Shown: positions 43,129 to 52,667, counted from the stretch's first letter. The stretch is 64,000 nt of DNA from an uncultured Opitutia bacterium (GCA_903877135.1 CAIRCN010000058.1:56428-120427), one strand, 5' to 3'. The notes: generated from the letters alone by a model not told the origin. Numbers and translations are program-made.

Positions 43129-45159
43129 ATGCCTATCCAATTAATCCATCAACTCCTCTCTTGGAGAGCCGATTTCGCGGCGTTCACCGCGCTGGTCGCC
43201 GCCGGCGGATGGTTTTTTGCCTATCGTGTGCGCCAGCATAACGCGGCTTTACATCTACCCCGATGGCTTTGGTTGCTCGCAGCTGGTTTCACCATCGTCG
43301 CAGGCTTCCTCGCAGAATGGGTGCAGCACGACCGCACCCAGCAGCTCGTCACCGTTTTCTCAGGATTTGGACCCACCTATGCCGAGGAGTTACGGCGGAT
43401 GGGACACGCGCGCATCACTCTTGCCACGGCCCCGGACGATCCTGTCTACCTCGAACTAATCGAAGCGGAAAAATCCTGGCTGCAGGCCAATCCACTGATC
43501 GCCGATGTCTATACGTTCCGCCATGACGACAAAGGCCAGATCCGGCTGATCGTTGACTCCGAGACCGATTACGACCACAATGGCCGTTATGAAGGCGAAC
43601 GCGAGCAGCGCACGCCCATTGGCGAGGTTTATAAGGAAGCCACCGACAAATTCCACCGCGTGCTCCATGGGACGAGTGAATTTGAATCCGAGGTCACGGC
43701 CGACCGCTGGGGCCTGTGGGTTTCCTCCTTCACGCCAATTTTGAACGCCGAAGGCAACGTCGAGGCCGCAGTCGGCATCGACTATCCGGCCGCAGCCTGG
43801 GTGCAGGCGATTGCCGGCGCCCGCCTGATCACGCTCGGCACCAGTCTCGTCGTGATCGCGATCCTGCTGCTCAGCGTGGCCTCCCACACCGTGATCAAAG
43901 CCGAGGTGGAGGTGCGGCGCCGCGCCCAATCACGGCTGGAGGTCGCGCGCGAAGCCGCACTCATGACTAGCGCCGCCAAGAGCGAATTCCTCGCAGTCAC
44001 CGGTCACCAGGTGCGCCCTCCCCTGACCGCCATCATGAGCTTTGCCGATATGCTCTCGGACACTTCCCTCGACGAAACGCAGACCCGCTACGTCGCCGCG
44101 ATCGCCACCGCCGGAGAGCGCCTGATGGAACTCGTCAACAGCCTCCTTGACTTCACAAAGATCGAGGACGGCGAAATCGTCCTCGCCCGCGAGCCATGGT
44201 CACCCTCCCTCCTTGTGCGCGAGGTGATTGAAATGACCTCCGCCCAGGCAGCCCGTAAAGGGATCACCCTGCATTTTGGCGACCGGCTTGGCAGCCCGCT
44301 GACTCTCTTGGGCGATGCCTCACGGGTTCGGCAGATCCTGCTGAACCTCATGGCCAACGCGGTGAAATATACCGAACTTGGTTCCATTACGGTCCAAGCC
44401 GCATGGTCCGCCGTCTCTGAGAGCGGCGGCGGCAAACTCGCGGTGAGCGTCGTTGACACCGGCATCGGCATCTCGCCAGAGCGCCTCCCGCAGCTGTTTC
44501 AGATGTTCGCGCAGAGTCACGACTCCTCCTCCAGGCGGCCCAGCGCCACCTGCGGGATCGGCTTGGCGATCTGCAAGCGTCTGGTCGAGGCGATGGGCGG
44601 CGAAATCCGAGTCCATAGCACCGTCGGAGTTGGCACCAAGTTCACATTCACGATTGCCTGCCCCACAGTGAAAGCGGGGGCAAGTGACGCCATGCCGGCT
44701 GAACGTTCACTCGTTAAGGCCATGGCACCGCTGGCCCCAGCGATCCGCGCGCTGGTGATTGACGACGACAATCTTAACCGGGAGTTGCTCCAGCTCATCC
44801 TCCGTCGCCAAGGCTGCAAAGTCGACCTTGCCGCCAACGGTGAGGAGGGTTGCGCCCTCTTTGCCGAGACCAGGCACGATGTCATCTTTCTTGATTTGAA
44901 TATGCCCGGACTGGACGGCTTTGCCACCGCCAAAAATATCCGGGCCCACCTTGCTTCGGGCCGCCGAGTGCCGATCATCGCCGTCACCGGGCTCACGGAC
45001 AAGGGCACACGGGAACGCTGCCTTGAGGCCGGCATGGACGACTACATAACGAGGCCTGTCCACCTGCCCGCGCTCATTGCCACACTCGATCGTCTGCTGG
45101 TGCCGACAGGCGGCGGCGGTCGCGTCCAGGCTCGTCACGAACTCACGGTCGCCACGTAG
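43129..45159 (+). CDS. Hybrid sensor histidine kinase/response regulator
   Basis: The 676-residue protein has two N-terminal membrane helices (about residues 16-32 and 45-62), a periplasmic sensing region to about 228, a third helix (LITLGTSLVVIAILLLSVAS), then a kinase core. The H-box is FLAVTGHQVRPPLTAI (phospho-His near residue 292), where Gln replaces the usual Glu after His; the N, G1 and G2 boxes are present (LLNLMANAVKYTE, VVDTGIGISPE, GIGLAICKRLVEAMGG). A C-terminal receiver domain (about 540-660) has DDD, the phospho-Asp in IFLDLNMPGLDG and Thr/Lys-type VTGLTD...ITRPVHL, with Arg in place of the usual Lys. The stop overlaps the convergent mpl end by 25 bases. Signal unknown. Confidence 0.9.
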   Translation: MPIQLIHQLLSWRADFAAFTALVAAGGWFFAYRVRQHNAALHLPRWLWLLAAGFTIVAGFLAEWVQHDRTQQLVTVFSGFGPTYAEELRRMGHARITLATAPDDPVYLELIEAEKSWLQANPLIADVYTFRHDDKGQIRLIVDSETDYDHNGRYEGEREQRTPIGEVYKEATDKFHRVLHGTSEFESEVTADRWGLWVSSFTPILNAEGNVEAAVGIDYPAAAWVQAIAGARLITLGTSLVVIAILLLSVASHTVIKAEVEVRRRAQSRLEVAREAALMTSAAKSEFLAVTGHQVRPPLTAIMSFADMLSDTSLDETQTRYVAAIATAGERLMELVNSLLDFTKIEDGEIVLAREPWSPSLLVREVIEMTSAQAARKGITLHFGDRLGSPLTLLGDASRVRQILLNLMANAVKYTELGSITVQAAWSAVSESGGGKLAVSVVDTGIGISPERLPQLFQMFAQSHDSSSRRPSATCGIGLAICKRLVEAMGGEIRVHSTVGVGTKFTFTIACPTVKAGASDAMPAERSLVKAMAPLAPAIRALVIDDDNLNRELLQLILRRQGCKVDLAANGEEGCALFAETRHDVIFLDLNMPGLDGFATAKNIRAHLASGRRVPIIAVTGLTDKGTRERCLEAGMDDYITRPVHLPALIATLDRLLVPTGGGGRVQARHELTVAT

Positions 45160-46556
45160 CGCCGGATTATCCCATCGAACGAGCCATTGGTGAAAAAGAC
45201 CACCAACTGCGGCCGGCCTGTTCCGATACGGGTGCTCGAGATGATAATATCAAGCAGCGCAGAATTGGTGGGCGCCGTATGGCCGCGGATTCCCTTGGTC
45301 TTGAGGAATTCCATTAGCGTCTCTGTGTCGAACCGCTCATCTGGTTTCAGTTTGTCGGCCCTTGCGACCGGACCGAGGTAAACCTCATCGGCCAGCGCCA
45401 GCGCTCGCATGAACTCGGTCTGCATCACCCGCGTCCGCGACGTGTTGCTGCGCGGCTCGAAGGCCGCATGGATGACGTGACCGGGAAACCGCGCGCGAAA
45501 CGATTGCAGTGTCGCCGCCAACGCTGTCGGATGATGCCCAAAATCCTCGATGACCTTGATGGCCGGCGTGTCGACCAGCAGCTCCTGCCGGCGCTTCACG
45601 CCGCGGAATTGCGCCAGCGCGTCGAGCTGGAGCGCTGTGGGGTCTTCGGGCGAGACCGCCAAACCCGCAGCAAGCGCGGCCATGGCGGCGTTGCGGGCGT
45701 TGAACAGCCCCGTTTGCGCCCACGCCACCTCCGCCCACAGCGTCCCGCGCCAGTTCAACCGAAAACTCGCACCGTCCACCGTCTCGACGAAATCCGCGAT
45801 GCGCAAGTCGTTCCCCTCGCCTGTGCCTACGCGCACAACCTGCGTCCAACCGAGCGGCCCGAGCGCGGCGAGGTTGGCGTCGTCGCCGTTCATAACAATC
45901 CAGCCGTTGCGCGGAACAATCCGCGTCAGGTGGAAAAATGTCCGCTTCACGTCGTCCAGGTCGCGAAAGATGTCGGCGTGGTCGAACTCGAGGTTGTTTA
46001 GCACGGCGACGTGTGGCGCGTAATGGATGAACTTGCTGCGCTTGTCGAAGAACGCGCTGTCATATTCGTCGCCCTCAATCACGAAAGGATCAGCCGCCGC
46101 ACCAAGATGGTTTCCCGTCGGCGGATCCTGCGGCACACCGCCGATGAGATAGCCGGGGTCGCGACCGTTCTCTCGGAGCAGAAACGCCGTCAGCGCCGTC
46201 GTGGTGGTCTTCCCATGCGTGCCCGCCACAACGATGTTTTTGCGGCCCTTGAGGACAAAATCGGCGAGCAACGCCGGCAATGAAGTGAACGCGAAGGCAC
46301 GCGTGTCGAGCAGCCACTCCACCTCCGGGTTGCCGCGCGTCATGGCATTGCCGATGACGACAAGGTCCGCGGCCAGCCGCTCCAGTCGCGCCGGATCGTA
46401 GCCCTCGTGCAGCGCGACGCCCGCCTCTGCCAGCACCGTGCTCATCGGCGGATAGACGCCCGTGTCCGCGCCCAGCACCTCGTGCCCCGCCGCACGGGCG
46501 AGCAACGCCGCGTTGCCCATGGCCGTGCCTCCAATGCCCATGAAATAAATCTTCAT
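45135..46556 (-). CDS. mpl: UDP-N-acetylmuramate:L-alanyl-gamma-D-glutamyl-meso-diaminopimelate ligase
   Basis: The 473-residue Mur ligase recycles murein tripeptide by joining it to UDP-MurNAc. Motifs: MKIYFMGIGGTAMGNAALL (UDP-binding), the P-loop VVAGTHGKTTTTALTAFLL, EGDEYDSAFFDKRSKFIHY, which distinguishes Mpl from MurC, and VIEDFGHHPTALAATLQSFR. Length fits Mpl (457 in E. coli). ATG 46556 is chosen as it starts the conserved strand; an open extension to 46610 is not family-like. It lies 93 bases after mocA on the same strand and may be separately expressed. Confidence 0.95.
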   Translation of the reverse strand: MKIYFMGIGGTAMGNAALLARAAGHEVLGADTGVYPPMSTVLAEAGVALHEGYDPARLERLAADLVVIGNAMTRGNPEVEWLLDTRAFAFTSLPALLADFVLKGRKNIVVAGTHGKTTTTALTAFLLRENGRDPGYLIGGVPQDPPTGNHLGAAADPFVIEGDEYDSAFFDKRSKFIHYAPHVAVLNNLEFDHADIFRDLDDVKRTFFHLTRIVPRNGWIVMNGDDANLAALGPLGWTQVVRVGTGEGNDLRIADFVETVDGASFRLNWRGTLWAEVAWAQTGLFNARNAAMAALAAGLAVSPEDPTALQLDALAQFRGVKRRQELLVDTPAIKVIEDFGHHPTALAATLQSFRARFPGHVIHAAFEPRSNTSRTRVMQTEFMRALALADEVYLGPVARADKLKPDERFDTETLMEFLKTKGIRGHTAPTNSALLDIIISSTRIGTGRPQLVVFFTNGSFDGIIRRYVATVSS

Positions 46557-46649
46557 ATTTGCTGTTTTGCTCCGAACAGCGCGCCCAGGCGCGCTGGTGT
46601 TCTGCAACACCTGCCATCGCTACCGAGGCCCAATCCGCTGGCAAGCATC

Positions 46650-47237
46650 TTACCGACCCACCGCCGCAAGGTCCAACTTCGTGTTGAGATTATTGACTAT
46701 GCCTGGGTCGTCGCAGCAGAGGAGGAGTTGCCGCAGGTCTGAGGCCCGGATCAATTCGTTCAGCGAGGTCCGGTTGTCCGACTGCATGATCACCTTAAAT
46801 AATCCCTGCGGGATGAGGATCGGATGGCCCGATCGTCCCTGATGGACAGGTTTCACGACCGCCCCCGGATCGTCGCCAAACTTCGCCACCAGAGCTCGGT
46901 AAGTGCTTTCCAACACCAGTGGATGATCCACGTGGACGGTGAGGACCCCTTCGAGAGTCGCCAGTGGTACCAAGCCGATCTTGACCGACGAAAGCATGCC
47001 CTCGTCAGGCTTGTCGTTCGTGACAACCGTAACGCCGGGAAACAAGCGCTGCACACTCGCAGTAAACTGCCCGCCGGCAACACAGACGACGCGGTCAATC
47101 TCAGCCTCGCCCAGCGTCTGCAGAATCTGGGCGAGGAAGGAACGTCCGCCGATCTCCAGCCGCCACTTCGGCCCGCCCATTCTGCGTCCTAGCCCAGCGG
47201 CAAGGACGATTGCGCCGACTTGCCGGGAGGGATTCAC
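46650..47237 (-). CDS. mocA: MocA-like nucleotidyltransferase (molybdenum cofactor cytidylyltransferase type)
   Basis: The 195-residue protein has the NTP-transferase fold of MocA/MobA: IVLAAGLGRRMGGPKWRLEIG at the N-terminus, VVTNDKPDEGMLSSVKIGL in the middle (the family G-M-x-x-S motif) and HVDHPLVLESTYRALV with the metal-binding Asp, then GRSGHPILIP. MocA adds CMP to molybdopterin to make the cytosine dinucleotide cofactor that XDH-type hydroxylases use. Start is GTG 47237, directly after the TGA of the upstream PLP gene. Its place at the end of a molybdenum hydroxylase operon fits this role. Confidence 0.88.
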   Translation of the reverse strand: MNPSRQVGAIVLAAGLGRRMGGPKWRLEIGGRSFLAQILQTLGEAEIDRVVCVAGGQFTASVQRLFPGVTVVTNDKPDEGMLSSVKIGLVPLATLEGVLTVHVDHPLVLESTYRALVAKFGDDPGAVVKPVHQGRSGHPILIPQGLFKVIMQSDNRTSLNELIRASDLRQLLLCCDDPGIVNNLNTKLDLAAVGR

Positions 47238-48692
47238 TCAATGCAGGCCGGCCGCCCGGTTGAAGTCGTCGATCAACCGATCAAAGTAGACCACCTCGTC
47301 TTCAAACAGCTTGCGCCAGTAGTCGGGATTCCACTGCGCGGACAGCTCCTCGCAGGTTTTGCCCTGCTGCTCGACCCATGTGTAATACTTCAGGTTGTGG
47401 ATCGCCTTCCGCTCCGGATAGGTGAGCTCTTTGAAGTAATCCACGCCCTGATGAGCCAGCGGGCCGGCGAAGTCGGCAATAGCATCCACCATCCGGTAGG
47501 CGCCGCGCTCCTTCTTCAGCTCCTCCAGGCGTGAACCGTAGAGTTCGGTGGAGTCGGTGAACACCGTAAAGATCACATCGCGCTCGGTCAGTTCGAAGTG
47601 CCGCGCCGTCTTGATGGCGGCAAGCAGGTTGCAGATACCCGAGATGCCCAGGAGGGGCAGTGAGGCCAGCTCCGCCGCAGTCACGCCGAGTGATGTGAGG
47701 TGCTTGCGTCCGGCCGGCTCGTTGAACAGGCGCAGGATGCGCATGCAGTCCTCGTCATCGATGGCGGCAACGCCATCAGTGTTGCGGACGTTGTGCACCC
47801 ACGGGATGTGCTTGTCGCCAATGCCCTCGATCCGATGGTCGCCAAAGCCGTTCATCAGCAGCGTCGGACACTGCTGCGCCTCGGTGGCGATGACCTTGAG
47901 TGCGGGATGCCGCTTCTTCAGGTAATCGCCCGCCGCGATCGTGCCGGCAGAGCCAGTGGCGGAAATGAAGGCCGCCGCACGCAGATCCTTGCCAAGCGAC
48001 ACGAAAGCGTCATCAAGCGCCGGCCCCGTGACGTTATAGTGGAAGATCGGATTCCCAAACTCCTCGAACTGGTTGAAGATGACGTTAGTCGGGTCGCGTT
48101 TCAGCTCCCAGCATTTGTCGTAAATTTCCTTCACGTTCGATTCGCAACCCGGCGTGGCGATGATCTCCGCCCCGATCTTCTTTAGCCACTCGAAGCGCTC
48201 GCGCGACATGCCCTGCGGCAAGATGGCGACCGAGGTGCAACCCAGCACAGCGCAGTCAAACGCGCCGCCCCGGCAGTAGTTTCCGGTCGAGGGCCATGCG
48301 GCCTTGTGTTTCTCCGGATCAAATTCACCGCTCACGAGCCGCGGCACGAGACAACCGAATGCCGCGCCGACCTTGTGCGCACCCGTCGGAAAATACTTGC
48401 CAACGAGCCCGATGACCCGCGCCTTCACGCCGGTGATCGCGGGAGGAATCTCGACATAGTTCACGCCACCGTAGAGTCCGGTTTTCATGTCGTTCTTCCA
48501 GGTGATGCGAAAAAGGTTCACCGGGTTCACGTCCCACAGGCCGACGCCCTTGAGCTTCCGTTTGATGGCGGCGGGGATGAGTTCCGGATTCCGCATTTGC
48601 CGGAAGGTCGGCAGCACGATCCCGCGCTCGCGGCAACGGGCCGCGGTGCGCTTGATGACTTCCGGTTGCAGACGTTTGATGATCTTGGACAT
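47238..48692 (-). CDS. TrpB-like fold-type II PLP-dependent enzyme of the yge-type cluster
   Basis: The 484-residue protein is a fold-type II PLP enzyme. FPTGAHKVGAAFGC has the GAHK PLP-lysine motif as in TrpB, ISATGSAGTIAAGDYLKKR is the glycine-rich phosphate loop, and further TrpB/serine-dehydratase-like segments include AWPSTGNYCRGGAFDCAVLG. It does not resemble E. coli YgeX (2,3-diaminopropionate ammonia-lyase), which has a different start and size (about 400). By position it could do the same job, releasing ammonia and a keto acid from an amino acid at the end of ring breakdown; this is inference. It lies 18 bases after ygeW. Confidence 0.75.
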   Translation of the reverse strand: MSKIIKRLQPEVIKRTAARCRERGIVLPTFRQMRNPELIPAAIKRKLKGVGLWDVNPVNLFRITWKNDMKTGLYGGVNYVEIPPAITGVKARVIGLVGKYFPTGAHKVGAAFGCLVPRLVSGEFDPEKHKAAWPSTGNYCRGGAFDCAVLGCTSVAILPQGMSRERFEWLKKIGAEIIATPGCESNVKEIYDKCWELKRDPTNVIFNQFEEFGNPIFHYNVTGPALDDAFVSLGKDLRAAAFISATGSAGTIAAGDYLKKRHPALKVIATEAQQCPTLLMNGFGDHRIEGIGDKHIPWVHNVRNTDGVAAIDDEDCMRILRLFNEPAGRKHLTSLGVTAAELASLPLLGISGICNLLAAIKTARHFELTERDVIFTVFTDSTELYGSRLEELKKERGAYRMVDAIADFAGPLAHQGVDYFKELTYPERKAIHNLKYYTWVEQQGKTCEELSAQWNPDYWRKLFEDEVVYFDRLIDDFNRAAGLH

Positions 48693-48710
48693 GGTCAGCC
48701 TTTCAATGGG

Positions 48711-49877
48711 TTACTTGAGCAGTTTGCTGAGGGCGGCGCAGGGCGACTTCACCCGGGCCAGGTAGATCATGGCCGCAATGACAAAGGGCTTGTAGCTCGC
48801 CTCGCGGTAGGTCGCGATCCGGTATTTCTCGAACACTCCCGCCGAGACCTCGCCTTGGGCGCAGCTCACACCCGAGATGTCCGCCGGCAGGCAGTGCATG
48901 TAGAGCGCTTCGCCGCCGCGCGTGAGCTTCATCTTCTTCTCATCGCACTCCCAGTGCTTGAAGCGCGCATTGTTCGCGAGGCACTCCTTCTCCAGCGCCT
49001 TCAACCCGTCGTGGTCGCCCTTCTGCAGGAGCGGCGTCCGGCGCTGCATCACACCATACGGTGCCCACGACTTCGGGTAAACGATGTCCGCGTCGCGGAA
49101 CGAGTCCTCCATGCTTGTCACCATCTCGAACTTTCCGCCGCTGGCCGCCGCGTTCTTCTTCGCGATCTCAACGACGTCGGGGATCAGGCCGTAGCCTTTT
49201 GGGTGCGCCAACGTCACGTTCATACCGAAGCGCGTCATCAGGCCGATGATGCCCTGCGGCACGGACAGCGGCTTGCCGTAACTCGGCGAGTAAGCCCAAC
49301 TCATCGCAATCTTCTTGCCGCGTAGTTTCTGCAGCGAGCCGAAGTGGTTTTTCAGGTGCGCCAGGTCCGCCATTGCCTGCGTCGGATGGTCGATGTCGCA
49401 CTGCAGGTTGATCACGTTGGGCCGCTGGTGCAGCACGCCCTTGTCGAAGCCTTCCTGCACGGCGGCGGAAACCTCACGCATATAGCGGTTACCCTCACCG
49501 AGATACATGTCGTCCCGGATGCCGATCACCTCGGCCATGAACGAGATCATGTTCGCGGTCTCACGCACCGTCTCGCCATGGGCGATCTGCGATTTTCCCT
49601 CGTCAAGGTCCGCCAGGCCCAGTCCCAGCGAGTTAGCCGCCGAGGCAAAGCTGAAGCGCGTGCGCGTCGAGTTGTCGCGAAAGACGGAGATCGCCAGTCC
49701 GGTGTCGAAGGCGCGGAACGACTTGCCGGCCTTGTGCATCTCGGAAAACAGCTCGGCGAGCGCGACCACGGCGCGCAGTTCGTCGGCCGATTTTTCCCAC
49801 GTTAGCAGGAAGTCTTTCCCGTAGCTGTCGAATTTAAGTTTTTTCAGTGCAACCAGTTGTTGTTTTAGTGTCTTCAT
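48711..49877 (-). CDS. ygeW: Knotted carbamoyltransferase YgeW
   Basis: The 388-residue protein fits the YgeW branch of aspartate/ornithine transcarbamoylases (E. coli YgeW 396). The carbamoyl-phosphate motif is SVFRDNSTRTRFSFASA, the second substrate loop contains LQCDIDHPTQAMADLAHL, and the HCLP motif is seen in YMHCLPADISG. In recent work on anaerobic purine breakdown YgeW family members are linked to removing a carbamoyl group from a ureido intermediate to give carbamoyl phosphate. ATG 49877 fits the family start; the frame to 49946 is not used. It lies 25 bases after xdhC. Confidence 0.92.
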   Translation of the reverse strand: MKTLKQQLVALKKLKFDSYGKDFLLTWEKSADELRAVVALAELFSEMHKAGKSFRAFDTGLAISVFRDNSTRTRFSFASAANSLGLGLADLDEGKSQIAHGETVRETANMISFMAEVIGIRDDMYLGEGNRYMREVSAAVQEGFDKGVLHQRPNVINLQCDIDHPTQAMADLAHLKNHFGSLQKLRGKKIAMSWAYSPSYGKPLSVPQGIIGLMTRFGMNVTLAHPKGYGLIPDVVEIAKKNAAASGGKFEMVTSMEDSFRDADIVYPKSWAPYGVMQRRTPLLQKGDHDGLKALEKECLANNARFKHWECDEKKMKLTRGGEALYMHCLPADISGVSCAQGEVSAGVFEKYRIATYREASYKPFVIAAMIYLARVKSPCAALSKLLK

Positions 49878-49902
49878 TGTTGGAAAATTCCCGGCGGATG
49901 CA

Positions 49903-50379
49903 TCACGCCGGCGCACGGGCCGGATAATGCGGCGCCGCCTGCTCAATCGCGTCGATGATTTGCTGGTAGCCGGTGCAGCGGCAGAGGTTCTTGAAAATGG
50001 CGTGGCGGATCTGCTCGCGCGTCGGCCGCGGGTTCTTCAGCAGCAGCGCGTGCGCGGTCAGCACCATGCCGGGCGTGCAGTAGCCGCACTGGATCGCGCC
50101 GCAGTCGACGAACGCCTGCTGTAGCGGATGCAGGGTCCCGTCGGGTGCGACCAGGCCCTCGATCGTCAGGATGCGCTGGCCACCGAAGTCCTTCACCCGC
50201 TTGATGCAGATCCGGTTCGGCTCCTCGTTCACCAAGACGGTGCAGGCACCGCAGGCCCCGATGTCGCACGCGTTCTTCGCCCCGGTGAGGTCGAGATCCT
50301 CGCGCAGGAACTCGACGATGCGTTTGTCCAGCGCCGCGGCGGGCACATCGATTTCTCTCCCGTTCACCTGGAGCTTCAT
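49903..50379 (-). CDS. xdhC: Xanthine dehydrogenase-type iron-sulfur subunit
   Basis: The 158-residue protein has two [2Fe-2S] clusters. The N-terminal plant-ferredoxin type shows CDIGACGACTVLVN with a further Cys in RICIKRV, and the C-terminal XDH type shows GAIQCGYCTPGMVL and NLCRCTGYQQI. It passes electrons from the molybdenum centre. ATG 50379 is chosen since GGGAGGG lies just upstream (seven-base spacing), one of the few clear ribosome binding sites in the window, and the ATG overlaps the TGA of xdhA by four bases, so the two are translationally coupled. Confidence 0.94.
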   Translation of the reverse strand: MKLQVNGREIDVPAAALDKRIVEFLREDLDLTGAKNACDIGACGACTVLVNEEPNRICIKRVKDFGGQRILTIEGLVAPDGTLHPLQQAFVDCGAIQCGYCTPGMVLTAHALLLKNPRPTREQIRHAIFKNLCRCTGYQQIIDAIEQAAPHYPARAPA

Positions 50380-52667
50380 TTGCATCCCTCCCCGCACATT
50401 GTGGGTTCGGGCAGCGCGCCCAACCGGATGGGCAGCGCGAAGTGACGCCGCCCGGTCGCGTTGCTGATCGCATTGGCGATCGCCGGGGCGAGGATCTCGT
50501 TGGCCGGTTCGCCAATGCTCTTCGCGCCGGTTGGCGAGACCGGATCGGGGTTTTCGATAAGGATCACCTTCATCTCCGGCAAATCCATCGAACGCGGAAT
50601 GCGATATGTGTTCAGGTTGAGCGTGGTCATCTTGCCACCATGCGCCTTCACTTCCTCGTGCAGCCCGTAGCCGGCGCTCATGGCCATGCCCCCGTAAATC
50701 TGACCGCGCACCATCTCCGGATTCACAGCGCGGCCAACGTCGTGCGCCGCTACTGCATGCAGGAGCTTCACCTTGCCGGTTTTCCGGTTCACAGTCAGCT
50801 CCACCGCCTGGCAGCCGTAGACCCAGGTGAAATACGCGTCGCCCTGGCCAGTATGCTCATCCCACGAAACGCGCGGCGCCTTAAATGTGCCGAGCGCAAA
50901 CGGAAACCGCTGCATCTGCCACATCTGGCGCATCGCGTCGGCAAAGCCGATCCGCTCGCCGTCGGTCTTGCCGCAGATGCCGTCAACCTTGAACCGCACC
51001 TCCTCCGGCGCGCAGCCGAGTTTCGCGCAAAACGCCTCGGCGATCTTACTCTTCAGTTCGCGCGCCGCCAGCGCCACCGCCCCGCCGCCCATGATCGTGC
51101 CGCGCGACGCTACGGTCGTCCCGCTGTCAGGGATGTTTGACGTCGAGGAACGCCGGTAACGGATGCGATTCAGATTCACGCCCAACTCTTCCGCACAGAT
51201 CAACGCCATCGCGGACTCCGCGCCTTGGCCGTTTTCGTGGACGCCGACTTCCAGCAGAATCGACCCGTCCGCCTGTGCGTTGATGATCGCGGCGCAGAAA
51301 TCCACGCCCTCGGCCCCGAGACTCACTCCCCGGTAACTCATCGCGATGCCAATGCCGTAAAGCTCGTCGTCGTCGCCCTGGCCGTGCGCGCACCGAGCCA
51401 GTTTCTCCTCGTAACTGATTTCGCTGAGGACGGTGTCGAGCGCCTGCTCCATCGCGACCTTGTGGCCGTCAAGCTTCTGACCGGTGATCGTCACACTGCC
51501 TTGGCGCACCATGTTGCGGCGCCGAAATTCGATTCCCGAAATGCCGACCCGCTCCGCCGCGATCTCGACCATCTGCTCGATGACAAAGTTCATCTGCGGC
51601 GAGCCGAAGCCCCGCATCGCGCCCGCAACGACGTTGTTCGTATAGACGCCAAACGTGTCGCAATGGACGTTCGCGACGACATAGGGCCCACAGCATTGCA
51701 CGGTCGAGCGCCACGTGACCCACGGGGTGACCGAGCAATAGGCGCCGCCGTCGGCGACGATCCGGCATTGCACCGCCGTGATGGCGCCCGCCTTCGTGAC
51801 ACCCATCCGGTAGTGCACGCGATACGGGTGGCGCTTGTAGCTTTCGCGCATGGACCAGTCGCGGCGGTAAACCATCTTCACCGGCCGGCCGAGCAGCTTC
51901 GCGGCGAGCGCGGTCCGGGCGCAAACGACCGCCGCCGTGTCGTCTTTGCCGCCGAAACCGCCGCCCATCGGCGTGCCGATGACCTCGACTTCCGAAAGCG
52001 CCACACCGAGGCACACCGCCACAAAACGCCGTGTGCTGAACGGGTGCTGCATGCTCCCGTAAACCTCCAGGACGCCATCAGTCGAGCGCGGCACGCACAC
52101 CGCCGCTTCGGTCTCCATATAGGCGTGTTCGATCGTCTGGGTCTGAAAATCCTCCTCGATGACAAAGTCCGCCTGCTTGAAACCCTCCTCGACATTGCCG
52201 CGCCGGACAACGTGGGTGTTAACGATGTTTGAGCCGTGGTTCTCGTGCACCAGCGGCGCGTCCGGCAGCATGGCCGCCTCGGGGTCGAGCACGGCTGGAA
52301 GCGCTTCGGCATTCACCTCCACCAACTGCGCTGCGTGAATGGCGATCTCGCGCGTCTCGGCGACGACGACCGCGACCACGTCACCGTAGTAGCGGATTTT
52401 GTCGTCGGCGAAAATGCGGTAGTCGCGAATGATCTGGCCGAAGCGGTTCACGCCCGGCACATCCCGGGCCGTCAACACGCGAACCACGCCAGTCGCCTGC
52501 TCCGCGGCGGCGGTGTCAATCGAGACTATCCGCGCGTGGACAAACTCAGAATACACCGGCACAGCGTGCAGCACATTCGCGAACTTCAGGTCGTCCGTGA
52601 ACTTCGCCCTGCCCGTGACCTTGGCGTAGGCGTCATTGCGCCAGCATTTTGCCGCGGACTTTGACAT
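50376..52667 (-). CDS. xdhA: Xanthine dehydrogenase-type molybdenum-binding subunit
   Basis: The 763-residue molybdopterin subunit of the XDH family has the N-terminal a/b hammerhead (AYAKVTGRAKFTDDLK), the cofactor loop GTPMGGGFGGKDD, MoCo contacts in GSPQMNFVIEQM and the catalytic Glu in PTGAKSIGEPANEIL (about residue 725). These enzymes hydroxylate purines or other N-heterocycles. Length is that of stand-alone large subunits. There is no flavin subunit (XdhB/YgfM type) in the window; the neighbouring DPD-like flavoprotein is a possible partner. It overlaps the upstream PLP gene by one base and xdhC by four. Confidence 0.92.
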   Translation of the reverse strand: MSKSAAKCWRNDAYAKVTGRAKFTDDLKFANVLHAVPVYSEFVHARIVSIDTAAAEQATGVVRVLTARDVPGVNRFGQIIRDYRIFADDKIRYYGDVVAVVVAETREIAIHAAQLVEVNAEALPAVLDPEAAMLPDAPLVHENHGSNIVNTHVVRRGNVEEGFKQADFVIEEDFQTQTIEHAYMETEAAVCVPRSTDGVLEVYGSMQHPFSTRRFVAVCLGVALSEVEVIGTPMGGGFGGKDDTAAVVCARTALAAKLLGRPVKMVYRRDWSMRESYKRHPYRVHYRMGVTKAGAITAVQCRIVADGGAYCSVTPWVTWRSTVQCCGPYVVANVHCDTFGVYTNNVVAGAMRGFGSPQMNFVIEQMVEIAAERVGISGIEFRRRNMVRQGSVTITGQKLDGHKVAMEQALDTVLSEISYEEKLARCAHGQGDDDELYGIGIAMSYRGVSLGAEGVDFCAAIINAQADGSILLEVGVHENGQGAESAMALICAEELGVNLNRIRYRRSSTSNIPDSGTTVASRGTIMGGGAVALAARELKSKIAEAFCAKLGCAPEEVRFKVDGICGKTDGERIGFADAMRQMWQMQRFPFALGTFKAPRVSWDEHTGQGDAYFTWVYGCQAVELTVNRKTGKVKLLHAVAAHDVGRAVNPEMVRGQIYGGMAMSAGYGLHEEVKAHGGKMTTLNLNTYRIPRSMDLPEMKVILIENPDPVSPTGAKSIGEPANEILAPAIANAISNATGRRHFALPIRLGALPEPTMCGEGCK

